DNA of 64,000 bases from NCBI GenBank assembly GCA_033964015.1, contig CM066914.1, positions 32,719,492 to 32,783,491 of the forward strand, given 5' to 3'. This document shows positions 44,405 to 56,459 of the stretch, piece by piece (positions within the stretch are counted from its first letter, which is position 1; each line of letters begins with the position of its first letter). This DNA is from Scolanthus callimorphus (Eukaryota > Cnidaria > Anthozoa > Actiniaria > Edwardsiidae). A model generated the notes under the pieces. That model did no database searches. It was not told the DNA's origin and saw only the letters and a list, made by a program, of their open reading frames with translations. The position numbers were made by a program, and so were the translations under genes.

Positions 44405-45741
44405 TTGTGGGATGTAAGGACGGTCAGCAAAATGACTTGCAAAGTGGGTCTTGAGTTTATCTGGACTGATCAGTGGCCTGGATTCCTTTGAGAGCGATGT
44501 ATAATTCTTCATCAGGCGGAACTCTTCCTCGGCTTCACGTTGTTCACTAGCCAGGTTTATCTGGTCCGCTTTGACTTTAAAGAATTCATTCTTGAGTCGA
44601 GTGCGAAGCATCCTGACCTCTTTGTTAATAGCTTTCTTCTTTGCCGGATCTTTCTCTTGATGTTGGTGTGCCGTGAGTTCTTGATATTCCGGGTTCGTCC
44701 ATGGTTTTGCAATTTCTACCTTTACTCTCTGTGGGATTGTCTCTCTGGAGGCTACCTGTACAGACTTAGTCAGCAGCTCTTCAACATGATCAACAGTCAG
44801 TGGTTCTGGGGCATTTGCGAGCAACAGATCTAGTTTAGCGCTATACGCTGCTTGAATGGATTGGTCATCGCGAAGCTGTCGCATGTCTGGGTGGTTCTTG
44901 GGGACCTGCTTTCTGTTCTTAGAGAACATTTTCTTCACCATTTTTCTGGTAGGGAAACTTGCATCCATAACGACAACACAGTGGTCGGATTCAAACGGTA
45001 GACTCTGCATAGGGTAGGACCTGCAGTTACTAGTCGATCTCTTTACAAACCAATCAGCCAATATATAGTCAAGTCGCCGTTTGTATCCTAAGTTGGAATG
45101 GAACGTCCATAGATGTTCATTAGTTCTTGTTGCAAAGGTGGTGTTGAGGATGCACAGAGCATTACTTTCCGCTGTTTCTATTAATTTCATCCCATTGAAG
45201 CTGGTATTGTCCTGAACATGATAGGGGCCTACACCTTTCCAGCTAGCGGAGTCGCAGTCAAATCCAATTGTAGCATTAAAGTCGCCAGCGACTATGGTCT
45301 ATATGACGGATGGTCTTTCTTCGTCTTTTGTATGGATTTATTCAGTTGTAGGTAAAACGCCTCTTTGGTGCTATCAGCATACTCTTCAGTTGGACAGTAG
45401 CAGCTGTATATTGCAAGTTTGATGCCATTCACCTTGATCCTTGCTACTGTCAGTCTCCCTTCAATCACATGTTGGACATCCACCAGTATGACATGTGGAG
45501 CCAGCACCACGGCCACTCCTGCTCTAGCTGTCTTCATTCCATTATACAATATTCGCCAGCCATTCAAAACATTGTCCTTAAAACAAATATCACCATTCCC
45601 CCTCTGACGGACTTCTTGCATGCATGTTAGGTCATGCCCTAGCCGTTTGCAGTGTTTCACACAGTCTGCAAGTTTACTTTCACATTTACAAGTTCTTACA
45701 TTGATGGTTCCCAATCTAAATGCATGAGCATTTCCCCTCAT
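44405..45741 (-). pseudogene. RTE-like LINE, endonuclease part
   Basis: 45292-45741 begins MRGNAHAFRLGTINVRTCKC, with CMQEVRQRG (the catalytic Glu box), ARAGVAVVLAPHVILVDV and KLAIYSCYCPTEEYA. A frame change at about 45300 separates it from VAGDFNATIGFDC (the GDFN box). 44405-45190 continues with FHSNLGYKRRLDYILADWFV and LPFESDHCVVVMDASF (the SDH box), then a long Lys/Glu-rich linker ending in LKTHFASHFADRPYIP, typical of the region before RTE RT domains. The RT itself is absent. The fragment stops where the L1-type ORF1 begins, a likely junction between two insertions. Confidence 0.82.
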
Positions 45742-46338
45742 GTTAATGGAACAACAGTTATAATTTCAATAAATAATAAATAATTCTTAAATACCAACAC
45801 CAAATTCCCAAAATTCAAAGTTCAAGTAACACTGGATAGAATATCCAGAAATTGAAATAAAATAAAGAACGACTTCGTTGCCTTTTCCTCAAATGCAGAG
45901 CATTGAGACCGATATCATAGACTAAAATGAAAGAGGCTACTTTACATCCTAGCGCCAGTGACTCCGTGGCTCGCAAAGTCGCAAGACTAGGCTCCCCAGG
46001 GTGCACCTCTCTGCGCCGAGATTACTTGAAAAGGTTCAAGTGAGGTCGGAAAATATGAGCATGGACCTCGCAGTGAATAGTTCATCCTTCTTGCCAGTTC
46101 GCCACTGGTAAAAAAAAAAACCGGCTCCTTTAGGAGTCCCCACATTTAATAAGGTCAATGTCTTCTCAATGAATCTCCGGATTTTACCCGGCTACATAAG
46201 CCCTTCATTGCCCTTCAAACCTAAAACAACACTAAATTAATAAAAGAAATACATTCTATTCTCATGAACTAGGTCTGATGAACCCAAATTTTAGCTTTGG
46301 GGTTCGTTCGAGACCCCTTTCCACATCCTACATACGTA

Positions 46339-46680
46339 TTAATTACGTAAATAACATATATTTCTCAAATAATAAGTAGGGCTAGCAAATGGTTCTCCCT
46401 CAGAATTCGGAAGAGTTCGCCACTTTTCTCGCTGCCGCTGCTCGAAGTTCGCATTGAAAGCGTGAACTGCGAAACCAACGTGCCTGCGGGTAGCCTGTGT
46501 GACCTCGCTTGAATAATGCCTGGTTACATTGCGAAAATTGAAAATATCGATGGATGAAAGAAGGGAGTCGATAATGGACGCAAACAACATGGAAATTGCC
46601 ACTGTTAGAAATAAGCAGGTAACTATTACTATCCAGAAAGTCTTTGTAAATTTGTTTGTAAGTTTGTAAATTTTGTCCAA
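46339..46680 (-). CDS. Unidentified small ORF with one membrane segment
   Basis: A 113-residue frame. Residues 13-42 are strongly hydrophobic (TFWIVIVTCLFLTVAISMLF and following), consistent with one membrane helix. The remainder is polar and protein-like (HVGFAVHAFNANFEQRQREK). I do not recognise a family and see no splice sites that tie it to neighbours. It could be a chance frame within a repeat. Confidence 0.25.
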   Translation of the reverse strand: MDKIYKLTNKFTKTFWIVIVTCLFLTVAISMLFASIIDSLLSSIDIFNFRNVTRHYSSEVTQATRRHVGFAVHAFNANFEQRQREKWRTLPNSEGEPFASPTYYLRNICYLRN

Positions 46681-47167
46681 ATGTTCCTCTAAAACAGCAC
46701 TAAATTTTGCCCGAATGTTTCTTCAAAAAAGCAGTCAATTATTTCTAATTTGCAAAAAGTCAGCAGTCAATTTGTCATTTGCAAAAAGTAAACGTTAAAC
46801 TTAAGCTTTAGATTAAAAAAACATGACTGTCCGAGTTTAATAACTGGAAATACTTGAACAACTTAGGTGACTTACACGGAACTGGCGTTTTAGATTATTA
46901 TTTTTATGATATTTCATTTTGTTTATTTTATACAAACATGGAGTCTGACTTTTGAGCATGTAATGGCTTTTTTAAGAGCTGTTCTATTTCAGCTCATTTA
47001 GTAGGACTGAGCTATTCCTGTGTTGTGTGTGTTTGTGTCAGTTTTCTTCTAGAAGCATGAAGTCTGACTTTTGAACATGTGGGTGGCTCCTAGAAGAGCC
47101 GTTTAGCTCATTTATAAGGACTGAGCAGGTCCCTTCTTGGTTTCAGGAAGCTCTGAGAGCCAGTAGA

Positions 47168-50100
47168 TCAGTGATGAGAACTTGCTTGCGGGTCGCCTCG
47201 CCCTTGATGACTTTGCCAGTGAGTTGCTTGTAGATGGTGATGAGGTGTGGTACAGAGTTTGGCAAGTTCATCTTGGGTGTAGTTACATGGTGTGGCTGAT
47301 GTAAGTGGAGCTGGTGAGGCTGAAGGAGGTGTTGTTGGTAGTGATGTAGAGATTCGAGAGACCTTTCTTGCAGATTCCTGTTTCCCACCGCCGAGCCAGA
47401 AAGCATCATTGTGCTTATTGAACGGCCTCTTCGTGCGCTTGTATTCTCTCAGAGTTTCCTGGCGCTTCTCGACAAGGAGCAGGTTGGTTGCAGGATACGA
47501 CCGGTTTATTTTGCTGTGGAAGAACCTCCTGAAATCGTCGTTTTTCTTTTCTACGTCTGCAAGTAAATAAAAATTGAAAAGTGAAGATAAGCAGGAAAGA
47601 GGTCAAATAATTGGCTTTTTACCTCTTACCTGTGTAGTGGCTGCTTTTTGGGGGAACATTCATTTTTTTTTTTCTGAAAGCCAATGTTTTCTTCTTACTG
47701 TGACATTTGTTTAAGCATATTTGTTACCTTGTCCACTAAAATGCTTCCATGCCTTTTCATTATTTATCCCACGTGGAAAATCATGAGGTTAATATATCGG
47801 GTGACAATCACTTCATGTTTGTACCCTGGCCCAGTCATCCTTGTCAGCTGAATGCCCCATTCTTTAGCCTAATAAAGTAAGATAAAACACAATATTCAAT
47901 ATACAAATAATAATCAGTGCCATTTGCACCTCACATGGTTTGCATTAAGAATGCTTATTTAAAATTGCATTGACAGAAATGTTACCTTCTGTTCAAACTC
48001 AGTCACATTTGCTTGTGTAGGCTCTACATGGTTCACCCTCCAGTAGAGGTCTTGGAAGTCCTAGGGAGAGATTAAAATGTTATTTCCAGGCTTATGGTAA
48101 GTCTATTCATATACCATAATAATCTAACATTGGCAAAACATTGCTATTCTTTTGTTAAGTGCAATAATTATAAATTGCTGAACCGGCTACTTACAACCCA
48201 CAATTTTGTTGTTGCCTCTACACTTCTAGGAGGCAAAACCCTTCCAAAATGCTAGGGGAGCTTTTTTAGAAGGGCCTTCTTCTCGTCACCTAGAAGTGAT
48301 GTTCAGTCAAGCTCCTTCTTGCCTGGTTTCTGCCATACAGCAAGGGTAACACCAAAGGAACGCACTGTTTCCAGTAAGCCCCTTAGGTGTTGCCCTTGAC
48401 GTAGCACATCTATAGTCAATTTTATATAGAATGAAAATACAGTAGACAGACTTCAGGTTACTTCAGGTTTTACTGACAAGTTAATTAGGTATAAGGGTAA
48501 TGTGGATGTTAAATTTTTTTTAATAATGAGTGCTGGGACTGCTACTACATAATTTCTTACCTGGTCCCACTTCATGACTTCATAGATGATACCACCCTCC
48601 AAGCGGTCCATCACTCGAAGCAGTAGGTGTAGGTCATCAATGATGATGTGGCTTAAGGGGACTGGGAACAATGGCTACAGCCAGGCTGCTTATGCCGGTC
48701 ACTCCCAAGTTCTCTGCGCTTTTGCGGCCCTTCAAATTGTTCTTGTGAAAAACCATTCTGCACCTAGTATTGAATAGAACAATCATAATATAGGAATTAT
48801 ATTCAAGCATGGTTGGCATTTCCAGGGTCCGGTTGCTCGATAGTGGTTTATCACTAATCCAGGATTAATTACCATGGTGACTCGATGGTTTTGTTCAGAA
48901 CTAAACCTGGTTTAAATTTAACCCATCATTGAACAACCCGCGCCAGGCGCGTAGCTGTCTTTAAGCCTGTTAATCACTATCAAATTTCAAAGTTTGAAAA
49001 CTAGACATCAATGCCATTTAAGATATCTTAGGGATTCCTTTCATGAAGCCCAACACTACCTGTCTAGCCTGTCAATTTTGCAGTACACACAACTGTTGTT
49101 GGAGTTTGCAGACTTCATACCCATGATGTTCAGGATATACTGTAAATAAAAAAAATTGATTATTAGCAATTTTTTAATGTTTTGAAACTTCTTGGTCAAT
49201 TCCTGGGTCAATCATTCCTTTTTTTTTTCTTAAAGAGCTGCTTACAGGTTTTATTTTTATCTTAAACGTAAAAGGTTTGGGACTTTTTATTTGCATTTTG
49301 AAATGGGCTTCCAGTGGTGTATATATTTTCTTTTTCTCAATGGAAAAACAATTTTACATATCATGTACCACTTTCAACTACCGTAATGTTATCCTATTTA
49401 GTCAAATATAGATCAAACCCTGTCAGTAGCTCTTTAATAAATTATCCTTTCTGAAAAAATGATCTGTACCTTGTAATCTCCACCAAGAAAAAACTCAAGT
49501 TCGATGGTTGCTCCATCGATTTCAATAAACCTTAGTTGATCAAGGCAGTCACATCTCTGATTACGTTTTTCAGGTATTCCTCTAGAGTGCCATATAGGTC
49601 AATACAATACTTCTGGGTGACCCCGTTTTTGGGGCCCAGAGCCCACTGCTAGCTTTGTCAGCTTTGCCAGGACAGATATTCAGTTTTTACATTTAAATAT
49701 GTAAAGCATATATACCTGCACTTGAGAGAATGTTTTCCTCCATAAGTCAAATGTAAACACAAAGAGGGATTTGGAGTGAGAGATTACAACTCCATCTCCA
49801 CTTGGCTTGACCTTCACTTTAGTGGGCACGGTACCACCAGGTGGAATCTAGAATAAATAAAAAAAAACAATTTTAGGATTTTGAATCCTTTGTAAATTTC
49901 CCATTGGATGGACTCTAGCTCACAGCCTAACTGTATAGCAAGCTCTAAACCCCATTAGGAAAATAGCTGACAAATTTTTCATAGTTTTATCTGCTAGCAG
50001 GTGAATGGGCAAAATTATTTCAACTAACCCTTACCCTTTTAGGAAATGAACTGAAACTGACCTAAATGTCTATTAAGCTCTACACCCTATTTGGAAAAAT

Positions 50101-50382
50101 GGTTTCTGCAATGGTTTCATTTCATTTGGATGCACTTACATGTTTTCTGATTTCATTTTCCATTTGGTGACAGTCCAACTGCTGTTGAGGTGCTTTGCCA
50201 GGTCCTCCAGGCGACTCACTCTAGGGAGGTATTTTTCTACCTGAGCTAGCCCATGGTACCCGTCGATAGAAATCGAGAACAGTTCCATTATGTAAGGATG
50301 GGTTTCAGCTTCTCGATGTCTTCCTCATCGAGCTTCTCGTTAGTATCTGTTGAGTCAAACTCTACAATCACATATGGAAATA
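47168..50382 (-). pseudogene. 3' exons (5-13) of a cnidarian-type multi-exon gene, decayed
   Basis: Nine exon-like blocks, most bounded by AG/GT: 50140-50382, 49716-49847, 49470 to about 49600, 49060-49139, 48561-48763, 48195-48409, 47986-48060, 47728-47868, 47168-47556. Peptides in order include DGYHGLAQVEKYLPRVSRL, VKPSGDGVVI, ELEFFLGGDYK, SNNSCVYCKIDRLDR, IIIDDLHLLLRVMDRLEGG, FGVTLAVWQKPGKKELD, DFQDLYWRVNHVEPTQ, KAWKHFSGQ and DVEKKNDDFRRFFHSKINRS. I recall this order from uncharacterised, multi-copy coral and anemone predicted proteins, function unknown. Lesions: a stop/frameshift in exon 5 after KPILT, a frameshift near 49530, a one-base insertion at CTTAAG near 48655, TGA and TAG inside 48195-48409 where relatives have Trp and another residue, and a frameshift near 47785. 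Several splice phases still agree across introns. Confidence 0.75.
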
Positions 50383-50997
50383 CTGAACACAGAACACACG
50401 ACTGTTAGTTTTATGAAATGGGAGCCAGAAACATATATTATGCTTTCTACATTATGTAAACATAATTGCGAGCGAGCGTTAGCGAGCGAGCATATCTAAT
50501 CTTGACAAGTCCTTTCTTCAATCTGATCTTGAAAAGTCCTAACGCTTGCAATTTTGGATTACGCGCGCAGAGCATTCTGGGACAGCCGCAAGATGATATA
50601 ATATAATAATAATAATAATACAAAACTTCTATAGCGCCATTTCCTGAAGCTCAATGGCGCTTTGCAATTATCTAAGTAACTAAAACGAAGAGGTTAACGA
50701 AACAAATTTACAGTTCAAATATTAAAACGATCTAAAACATCATAAAAAAAAAGATATAATAATAAAATAACTTAAAAATGACTAACCTAAAATAAAAATA
50801 TCTAATAAAATGATTAATAAAAACTAAAAACTAAAATTAATCATATACCTGTTTAAAAAGGTGTGTTGTTAGGTTATTCTTAAAAAACAGACAATGTGCT
50901 GCTCTGGCGAATATTGTCTGGAAGATGTTCCAGAGTTTAGGTGCAGCACATGAGAACGCCCTGTGTCCATAGGTGATAAGTTTTGATCGAGGTTGCT

Positions 50998-51579
50998 TCA
51001 ACAATTTTTGGAAGCAGACCTCAAACTCCTGGTAGGTATATATGGCTGTAGCATATTGGTAATATAACTGGGTGCTAAGCCATTCAGCGCCTTGTAAGTT
51101 AATAGGAGGAGTTTGAAATTAATGCGCTGGGACACAGGAAGCCAGTGAAGCTGCTTCAACACAGGTGTAATATGGTCGTACTTTTTAGTACGAGTGAGTA
51201 GACGCGCCGCAGCATTTTGGACATTTTGAAGTCGATCAATTTGGAACTTTGGTAGTCCATATAGCAATGAGTTGCAGTTGTCCAATTTTGAAGTTATGAA
51301 TGCATGTATTAAAGTTTCTGTGTCAGATAGAGATAGACAGTCACGGATTCTGCTTATGTTCCTGAGATGGAAAAAACATGCCTTGCAGATATTGGTTACT
51401 TGTGTTTCCAAGGACATGTGCTTGTCAAAAATCACTCCAATGTTCCTTGCAAATGGAGTCGGCCGGATCTTTTCACCAGAAACATCAACATGTTCAACAA
51501 GCGGAGGCAGACGGTGGCGAGCACTTAAAATAAGTAGTTCCGTCTTTTTTCTGTTTAGCTTAAGCTTATTTTGAATCAT
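50998..51579 (-). pseudogene. C-terminal part of CR1/L2-like LINE ORF2
   Basis: Contains QNKLKLNRKKTELLIL, NIGVIFDKHMSLETQV, FHLRNISRIRDCLSL, ITSKLDNCNSLLYGLP, RLQNVQNAAARLL and LHWLPVSQRINFKLLLLTYK, all typical of CR1/L2 ORF2 C-termini. A frame change near 50998 is followed by SKLITYGHRAFSCAAPKLWN to about 50850. Confidence 0.85.
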
Positions 51580-51617
51580 CCAAGTGTCTATATCACGAAC
51601 ACATGCCTCGATTTTTG

Positions 51618-52373
51618 CTATAGAACAGGATTGATCAATGGGTGTTTGTTTGAAAGAAAATTTAATTCATGGCCTCTTATAATGTCCCCAATAGGCGAGG
51701 TATATATAAGATATAGCATCGGACCCAACACTGATCTCTGGGGAACACCATAGCGCAGTTCTTTTTGCATTGACCTGGTCCCATCTATCATTACAAACTG
51801 TGCCCTATCTTTAAGATAAGAACGAAACCAGCTCAATACCTTGCCATTGATTCCAAATCGCGTATTCATTCTTTCAAGCAATATTTCATGATCGACCGTA
51901 TCAAAAGCAGCCGACATATCAAGCAGTACAAGAATAACGCATTTCTGATTGTCAATGTCACGAAGAATGTCATTTTGAACTTTTAAAAGAGCCGTCTCCG
52001 TGCTATGGAAGCGTTTATATGCAGACTGAAAAGATTCTTCAAGGTTGTTATCACAGATATGGTCTTTCAGTTGGCAGGCGGCTGCCTTCTCTGAGACTTT
52101 AGATACAACCTTGAGATTAGAGACAGGTCTAAAGCTGGTATACTTTTCAATGTCCAAAGATTCTTTTTTCAAATTTGGTTTAATCAATGCTTCTTTAAGT
52201 TTAGTGGGCATAGAGCCTGACTGCAGTGCCATGTTCGTGATTTTAGTTATGACGGGTAATAGGGTGGTTTTGCATCCTTTAAAGACTGTAGCTGGTATGG
52301 GATCCAGTTCACAAGATTTCTTGCCCACCTTACAAATAATCTCGTAAATCTCATTTTCGGACACCATTCTCAA
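51618..52373 (-). pseudogene. Reverse transcriptase of CR1/L2-like LINE lacking the YADD box
   Basis: RT motifs in order are KSCELDPIPATVFKGC, YTSFRPVSNLKVVSKVSEK, SAYKRFHSTETALLKV, ILVLLDMSAAFDTVDHEIL (first catalytic Asp) and GVPQRSVLGPMLYLIYTSPI. The text then runs from HELNF straight to SFKQTPIDQS (in a changed frame). The F/YADDTQLY box expected between them is missing, so about 25-35 bases were deleted near 51657-51660. The catalytic Asp pair is gone. Confidence 0.85.
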
Positions 52374-52441
52374 CTCAGAGAAGGTGGAAGCACTTTGCTT
52401 ACTCCCTGAACAGGAGGGTGGGGCATGGCAACCTGCATGGT

Positions 52442-53635
52442 TCAGTTCAGATCGTATGTCAGCAATCTTATCATCAAGAAGTTTGCAAAATTATTTACAA
52501 GCTCAAAAGTCGAGGAAGTTGTTGGAAAACGCTTTTCACCTTTGCGGTGGAGCAAAGTGTCAACAGTGTTGAAAAGTACCTTTGGATCTGATGAACTTTC
52601 TGATATCAGAGAGGAGTAGTAAGTTGTTTTAGCATCTTTGAGCATTTGATTGACTTTCTTGCATTGTTCAACATACATCTCCCTATCGATACACAGTTTT
52701 GACCTACGCCAGCGACGCTCTAGTTTCCGGCGTTTTCTCTTGGCATCACTGATGCCCTCATGATACCAAGGGGCCGATGGGCGTAGAGTTTTCATGCGAC
52801 GTTTCAGAGGTGCATGCCGCTCGAGCGTTTCTGACAATGTTTTCTCATAACCCTCCACAAGAGCAGGCAGATCAACATTGTCATCCGAGAGAAGTACGGA
52901 TTTGTTAAGGTCATCATTGAACTGCACCATATCAACAGATCGGAGTTTACGGTACCGGACTTCTACCCTTTGGGGAGGGGGCTTCTTAAGGCGTAACTTG
53001 CAGTGGATAGCTAAATGATCCGAGAGTGCTGGATCACGTATATCAGTTTCTGTCACCAGCTCATCAGCAAACCTCGAGATCACAAGGTCGAGGGTATGAC
53101 CCTTTTTATGAGTTGGACCATGTACATGTTGGTATTGTTAAATTTTTTAGTTTTCGATTTAGATATATTGTCTACGTGAAAGTTGAAATCACCAACAATC
53201 AATAAGTTCCCAGGAGAAACAACCAACTGCTCAGCAAGAGTAGAGAATTCCTCAAAGAAGAGACCATTATTCAGCTTGTTTGCCTTAGATGGTGGCGGCC
53301 TATAGATAGTCACTATCCTTGTGGACCCAGCGGAACATGTTGCAATGACATCTAGGTATTCAAAAGAGCTGAATTTTCTCTGACTTTGTTTTTTGACTTT
53401 GATATTAGTTTTCATTAGGAGCCCAACTCCACCTCCTCTAGAGTTTTTTTCGAGGATTATGAAAAAAGCTGTACCCTGTAGGACAGACCTCTGCGCATGA
53501 GAAACTGTAATGTTCATTATCGCGCAGCCAAGTCTCTGTCACAGCAAAAATATCGACATCATTGTCAACAGCATAGTCTTTTATTGCAAGCTCCTTCTTA
53601 TTAATGGATCGAGTGTTTAATAAGCAAAAATCCAT
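52442..53635 (-). pseudogene. Endonuclease and linker of CR1/L2-like LINE
   Basis: 53438-53635 has MDFCLLNTRSINKKELAIKD and IFAVTETWLRDNE. 53080-53517 has GGGVGLLMKTNIKVKKQS, YLDVIATC, VTIYRPPPSKANK and NLLIVGDFNFHVD (catalytic GDFN). 52442-53083 has RDPALSDHLAIHC (SDH box) and the linker ending in VDTLLHRKGEKRF. Two frame changes (near 53450-53510 and near 53080) break it. Confidence 0.85.
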
Positions 53636-53725
53636 TTTTACAAAGCCGCATTGTTGTTGTATTTGACTTAGACATTTTATGTTGATCAGATTTTTAGGGT
53701 TTACTCCCCCGCATTATTTATTAGC

Positions 53726-54142
53726 CTATGATGCATTTGGTAAGAAATGTGATGATCCCGCAGCATGACTGCGTTCCATTCGACATGAAATTATGGTCGA
53801 TATTGCTCTATTAGATTCGGGGCCTGGGTTTAGTTTGAACACCAAGTCACCTTCAATAGGAATATGAAATGTAGCAGTACTATTGCTGTAGTACGCACAT
53901 GGTCGTTTGTGTCGACGCAGCTTCAGTCGTCTCTTAGGTACAAGGCGACAATTCCTAGTACATGTTAGGTCGTGTGTGTCGTCTACGGCCAAAAAGAGCC
54001 ACGGAGACAATTGGCCATCATTAGTGTCCCAGCTGCTGTTTTGTGACCAAGGACCTGAAGAGTATTGGTCGACGGCTGCCGAGGTCAGGCAAATTAGTAA
54101 GGACACGCAGAATAGAAATAGAGATGCGCGCCCTGTACTCAT
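53726..54142 (-). CDS. Leader ORF of CR1/L2-like LINE: signal peptide and NPGP motif
   Basis: A 138-residue frame. Residues 6-23 form a hydrophobic segment (ASLFLFCVSLLICLTSAA) like a secretion signal. A basic stretch (KRRLKLRRHKR, residues 70-80) and several N-glycosylation-like NSS/NST follow. Residues 97-108 read EGDLVFKLNPGP. 2A-type ribosome-skipping sequences end in NPGP and are known in some APE-type LINEs. The upstream part here departs from the D-V/I-E-x-NPGP consensus, so activity is doubtful. The ORF ends 90 bases before the endonuclease frame; the original was probably one continuous ORF. Confidence 0.6.
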   Translation of the reverse strand: MSTGRASLFLFCVSLLICLTSAAVDQYSSGPWSQNSSWDTNDGQLSPWLFLAVDDTHDLTCTRNCRLVPKRRLKLRRHKRPCAYYSNSTATFHIPIEGDLVFKLNPGPESNRAISTIISCRMERSHAAGSSHFLPNAS

Positions 54143-54902
54143 GTTGTTGGAGTAACTTATGATCAGACAGCACTTTGTGATATTGCTGGGATATAATCAA
54201 TCAATTTACAATTCTTTAAATAATTTTGTGTATTTAAAAATAATGATGATATTTGTAACCAATTTAGTTCTTGTTCAACCCTTCTTATTAAATATATTAT
54301 ACTCTATATTATACTCTATATTATACTTTATTTATGGATTTATGCCAATAAAATCTTTACCACCCTTTTACCTCCCCTTTAGCTCACTTGTTTTAATTAA
54401 ATTCCCTTTAGGCTGTAATGTGTTCCCTTTTATTTTCATTTATTAACTTTTTATATGCGATTATAAACGTATAATTGTGTGGTAGAGCTACAAATTATAA
54501 TAAAAACAAGAAAACAGCCCGTCACTTCGTGACGCTAGTAGAAGACTAAACCTGAGTTCACCTTCCATAATTTGCTGATTTTCATTACTAATGACCTCCC
54601 TTCAAGTAAGATCCCCTGCCCCATACCGAAATAAATTAAGTGAGCCCCAGAGCCTTTTTTGTATGCACTGGTCTCCCGTGATTTTGGTGGAGAAAATGAC
54701 GCACGTGTGTCGTGTGAGTCAGTACGGCTCTCAAATCTGTCTCAAGTCCGAAGAACCCGCTAAAATTGAACGCAAGCCTAGTACACAGATAAACCATTTG
54801 ACTTCGGAATTGTTTGTATGCTTATTATTTTTCAGCAAGAGAAGAGAAGAAACAGGTAAAGTAAAATTGTTCTAAGAATTTTTTAGTTTATCATAGTTTT
54901 TT

Positions 54903-55700
54903 TAGAGAATTTCATTCATGGCTTAGCGTGCGCTCTGTAGGCAGTGACAGTGGTGTAGGTTTGTTCAAACTTGAATGAAAATTTTTCTCAGCTCAAATCT
55001 TTCGAATTAAAATTATCCCTGCACATAATAGTAAGTAATCTGTAATAGAACCATTTACTTTTGAATGTCTATGCTGCTTTCGGCTGGGGGAAATGAGTTG
55101 GGAGATTTCAACATGGGCCGCGATGGCGGCTTTGTCCCTCGCTGAAAAAATCGCTTGAATTAGAACTTAGCCAAAGGTGAATCTTTTCCAACAAAAACAC
55201 GCCCACTTGAGAGATTTCCTTCTTCTCTTCGGGTGTGTGTCCTTCGTTTTGCGATACAGCGTAAGGATTTACACTTTGAGAATATTATTCATGGCTTTGC
55301 TTTGTGTAAATTTGTCACTCATTTCGTCTTAGCGCGCGAACAGGAAAGAAAGGCACTGGTGTACGTTTGTTCAAGCTGAATGAAGTTTTTTCTCAACTTA
55401 AAGCTTTCGAATAACAATTATCCCTGCACATTCCTGACAGTAATCTGTGACAGAGCCGTTTAGGTCTGAATGACTATGGTGCTTTCAGCTGTGCGAACTG
55501 AGTTCTTTTTTAGTCATGTTCTGTGGGAGATTTCAAATGGCGGCGATGGCAGCTTTGTCCCTCGCTTAAGAAATCGCTTGAATTATAACTTAGCCCAGGG
55601 TGAATCTTTTCCAACCAAAACACGCTCACTGTCGAGATTTCCACCTTCTCTGCAGGTTTGTGAACGTCTTTTGGCGACACAGCTTCAGGCCTAAGCGGAG
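54903..55700. repeat. Diverged tandem duplication, about 395-bp unit
   Basis: Two consecutive copies (about 54903-55280 and 55281-55700) share TTATCCCTGCACAT, GCTTTCNGCTG, GGGAGATTTCAA, GGCTTTGTCCCTCGCT and AATCGCTTGAATTA in the same order and spacing. Both contain an ATGGCGGC phrase. It lies within the large intron. Confidence 0.8.
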
Positions 55701-56408
55701 TGAGTGCGAACGATTTAGCCAATCAGAAACGTTTGCGCAGACAACCCGATTATAATAGTATAGATATGCAAGCTAGATATATCACTGGGAGTTTAATGTA
55801 CTTTTTTAAGAAAAAATGTTTAAGATCTGTGAATCTAAACCCTAAACCCTTGCGAGTGGCAAGTGCTTGGCCGACCTGCGCGGGTCCCGCGAGAAAGTAA
55901 CGCACAAAATCAAAAGCGTGACACAAATAATTAAATGCAAATTGCGAGTAAAGCGGTGGTAAGTGAACCTTGAAAAACCAAAACTTCAAATTGAATTAAT
56001 TAGATAGAAAAATTAATCGAAGCAAAAATTAAAGAAAAAGTAGCACTAGAATGCAAAACAAAGTGTTTCGAAAGGATTACTAATAAAAATACCTTAACCT
56101 TTCAATCGCGAGATCAGTCTTTGCTGGGACAGGAAATATCACGGCAGTTCTTGGCGGGAAACTTGAAGCCCACTTGGTCGACCAAAAAGTCCCAAAACAC
56201 AGAAAAACTGATTGAAAGATGTCCAAAGAACTTGAGCCACGGTCTCCTTATAACTCTCCTGTTCTAGTGGAGTGCTAACCAGAGCAATCAGGTAACAAGG
56301 AGTTAATTTTCTGAACAATTTTACGGAGCCCAAGAAAAACACGTCCGGAACCTCCAATGTCCGCTGATCTTACGTGAAGCGTCGAGATTTTCGTGTGTCT
56401 GTCTGGAC

Positions 56409-56443
56409 AGATCGATATCGAATCGATATCCAATCGATATCAG
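56409..56443. repeat. Triple ATCGATATC motif
   Basis: Three copies of ATCGATATC at 12-bp spacing, with palindromic TCGATATCGA in the first. It lies 16 bases before a YY1-like CAAAATGGCGGCT (56460-56472). Confidence 0.8.
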
Positions 56444-56459
56444 CAGGGGGTCACATTTT

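Larger units (their letters stand above)
50590..54150 (-). mobile_element. CR1/L2-like LINE in an intron
   Basis: The minus-strand order is leader ORF (54142-53726), endonuclease (53635-about 52970), linker, reverse transcriptase (52373-51618), thumb and C-terminal part (51579-about 50850), 3' UTR and a terminal (ATT)n tract (about 50607-50626). Both the domain order and the short-repeat 3' tail are as known for CR1/L2-type LINEs. It has the same orientation as the host gene whose intron it occupies. Frameshifts and a deletion inactivate it. Confidence 0.88.
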
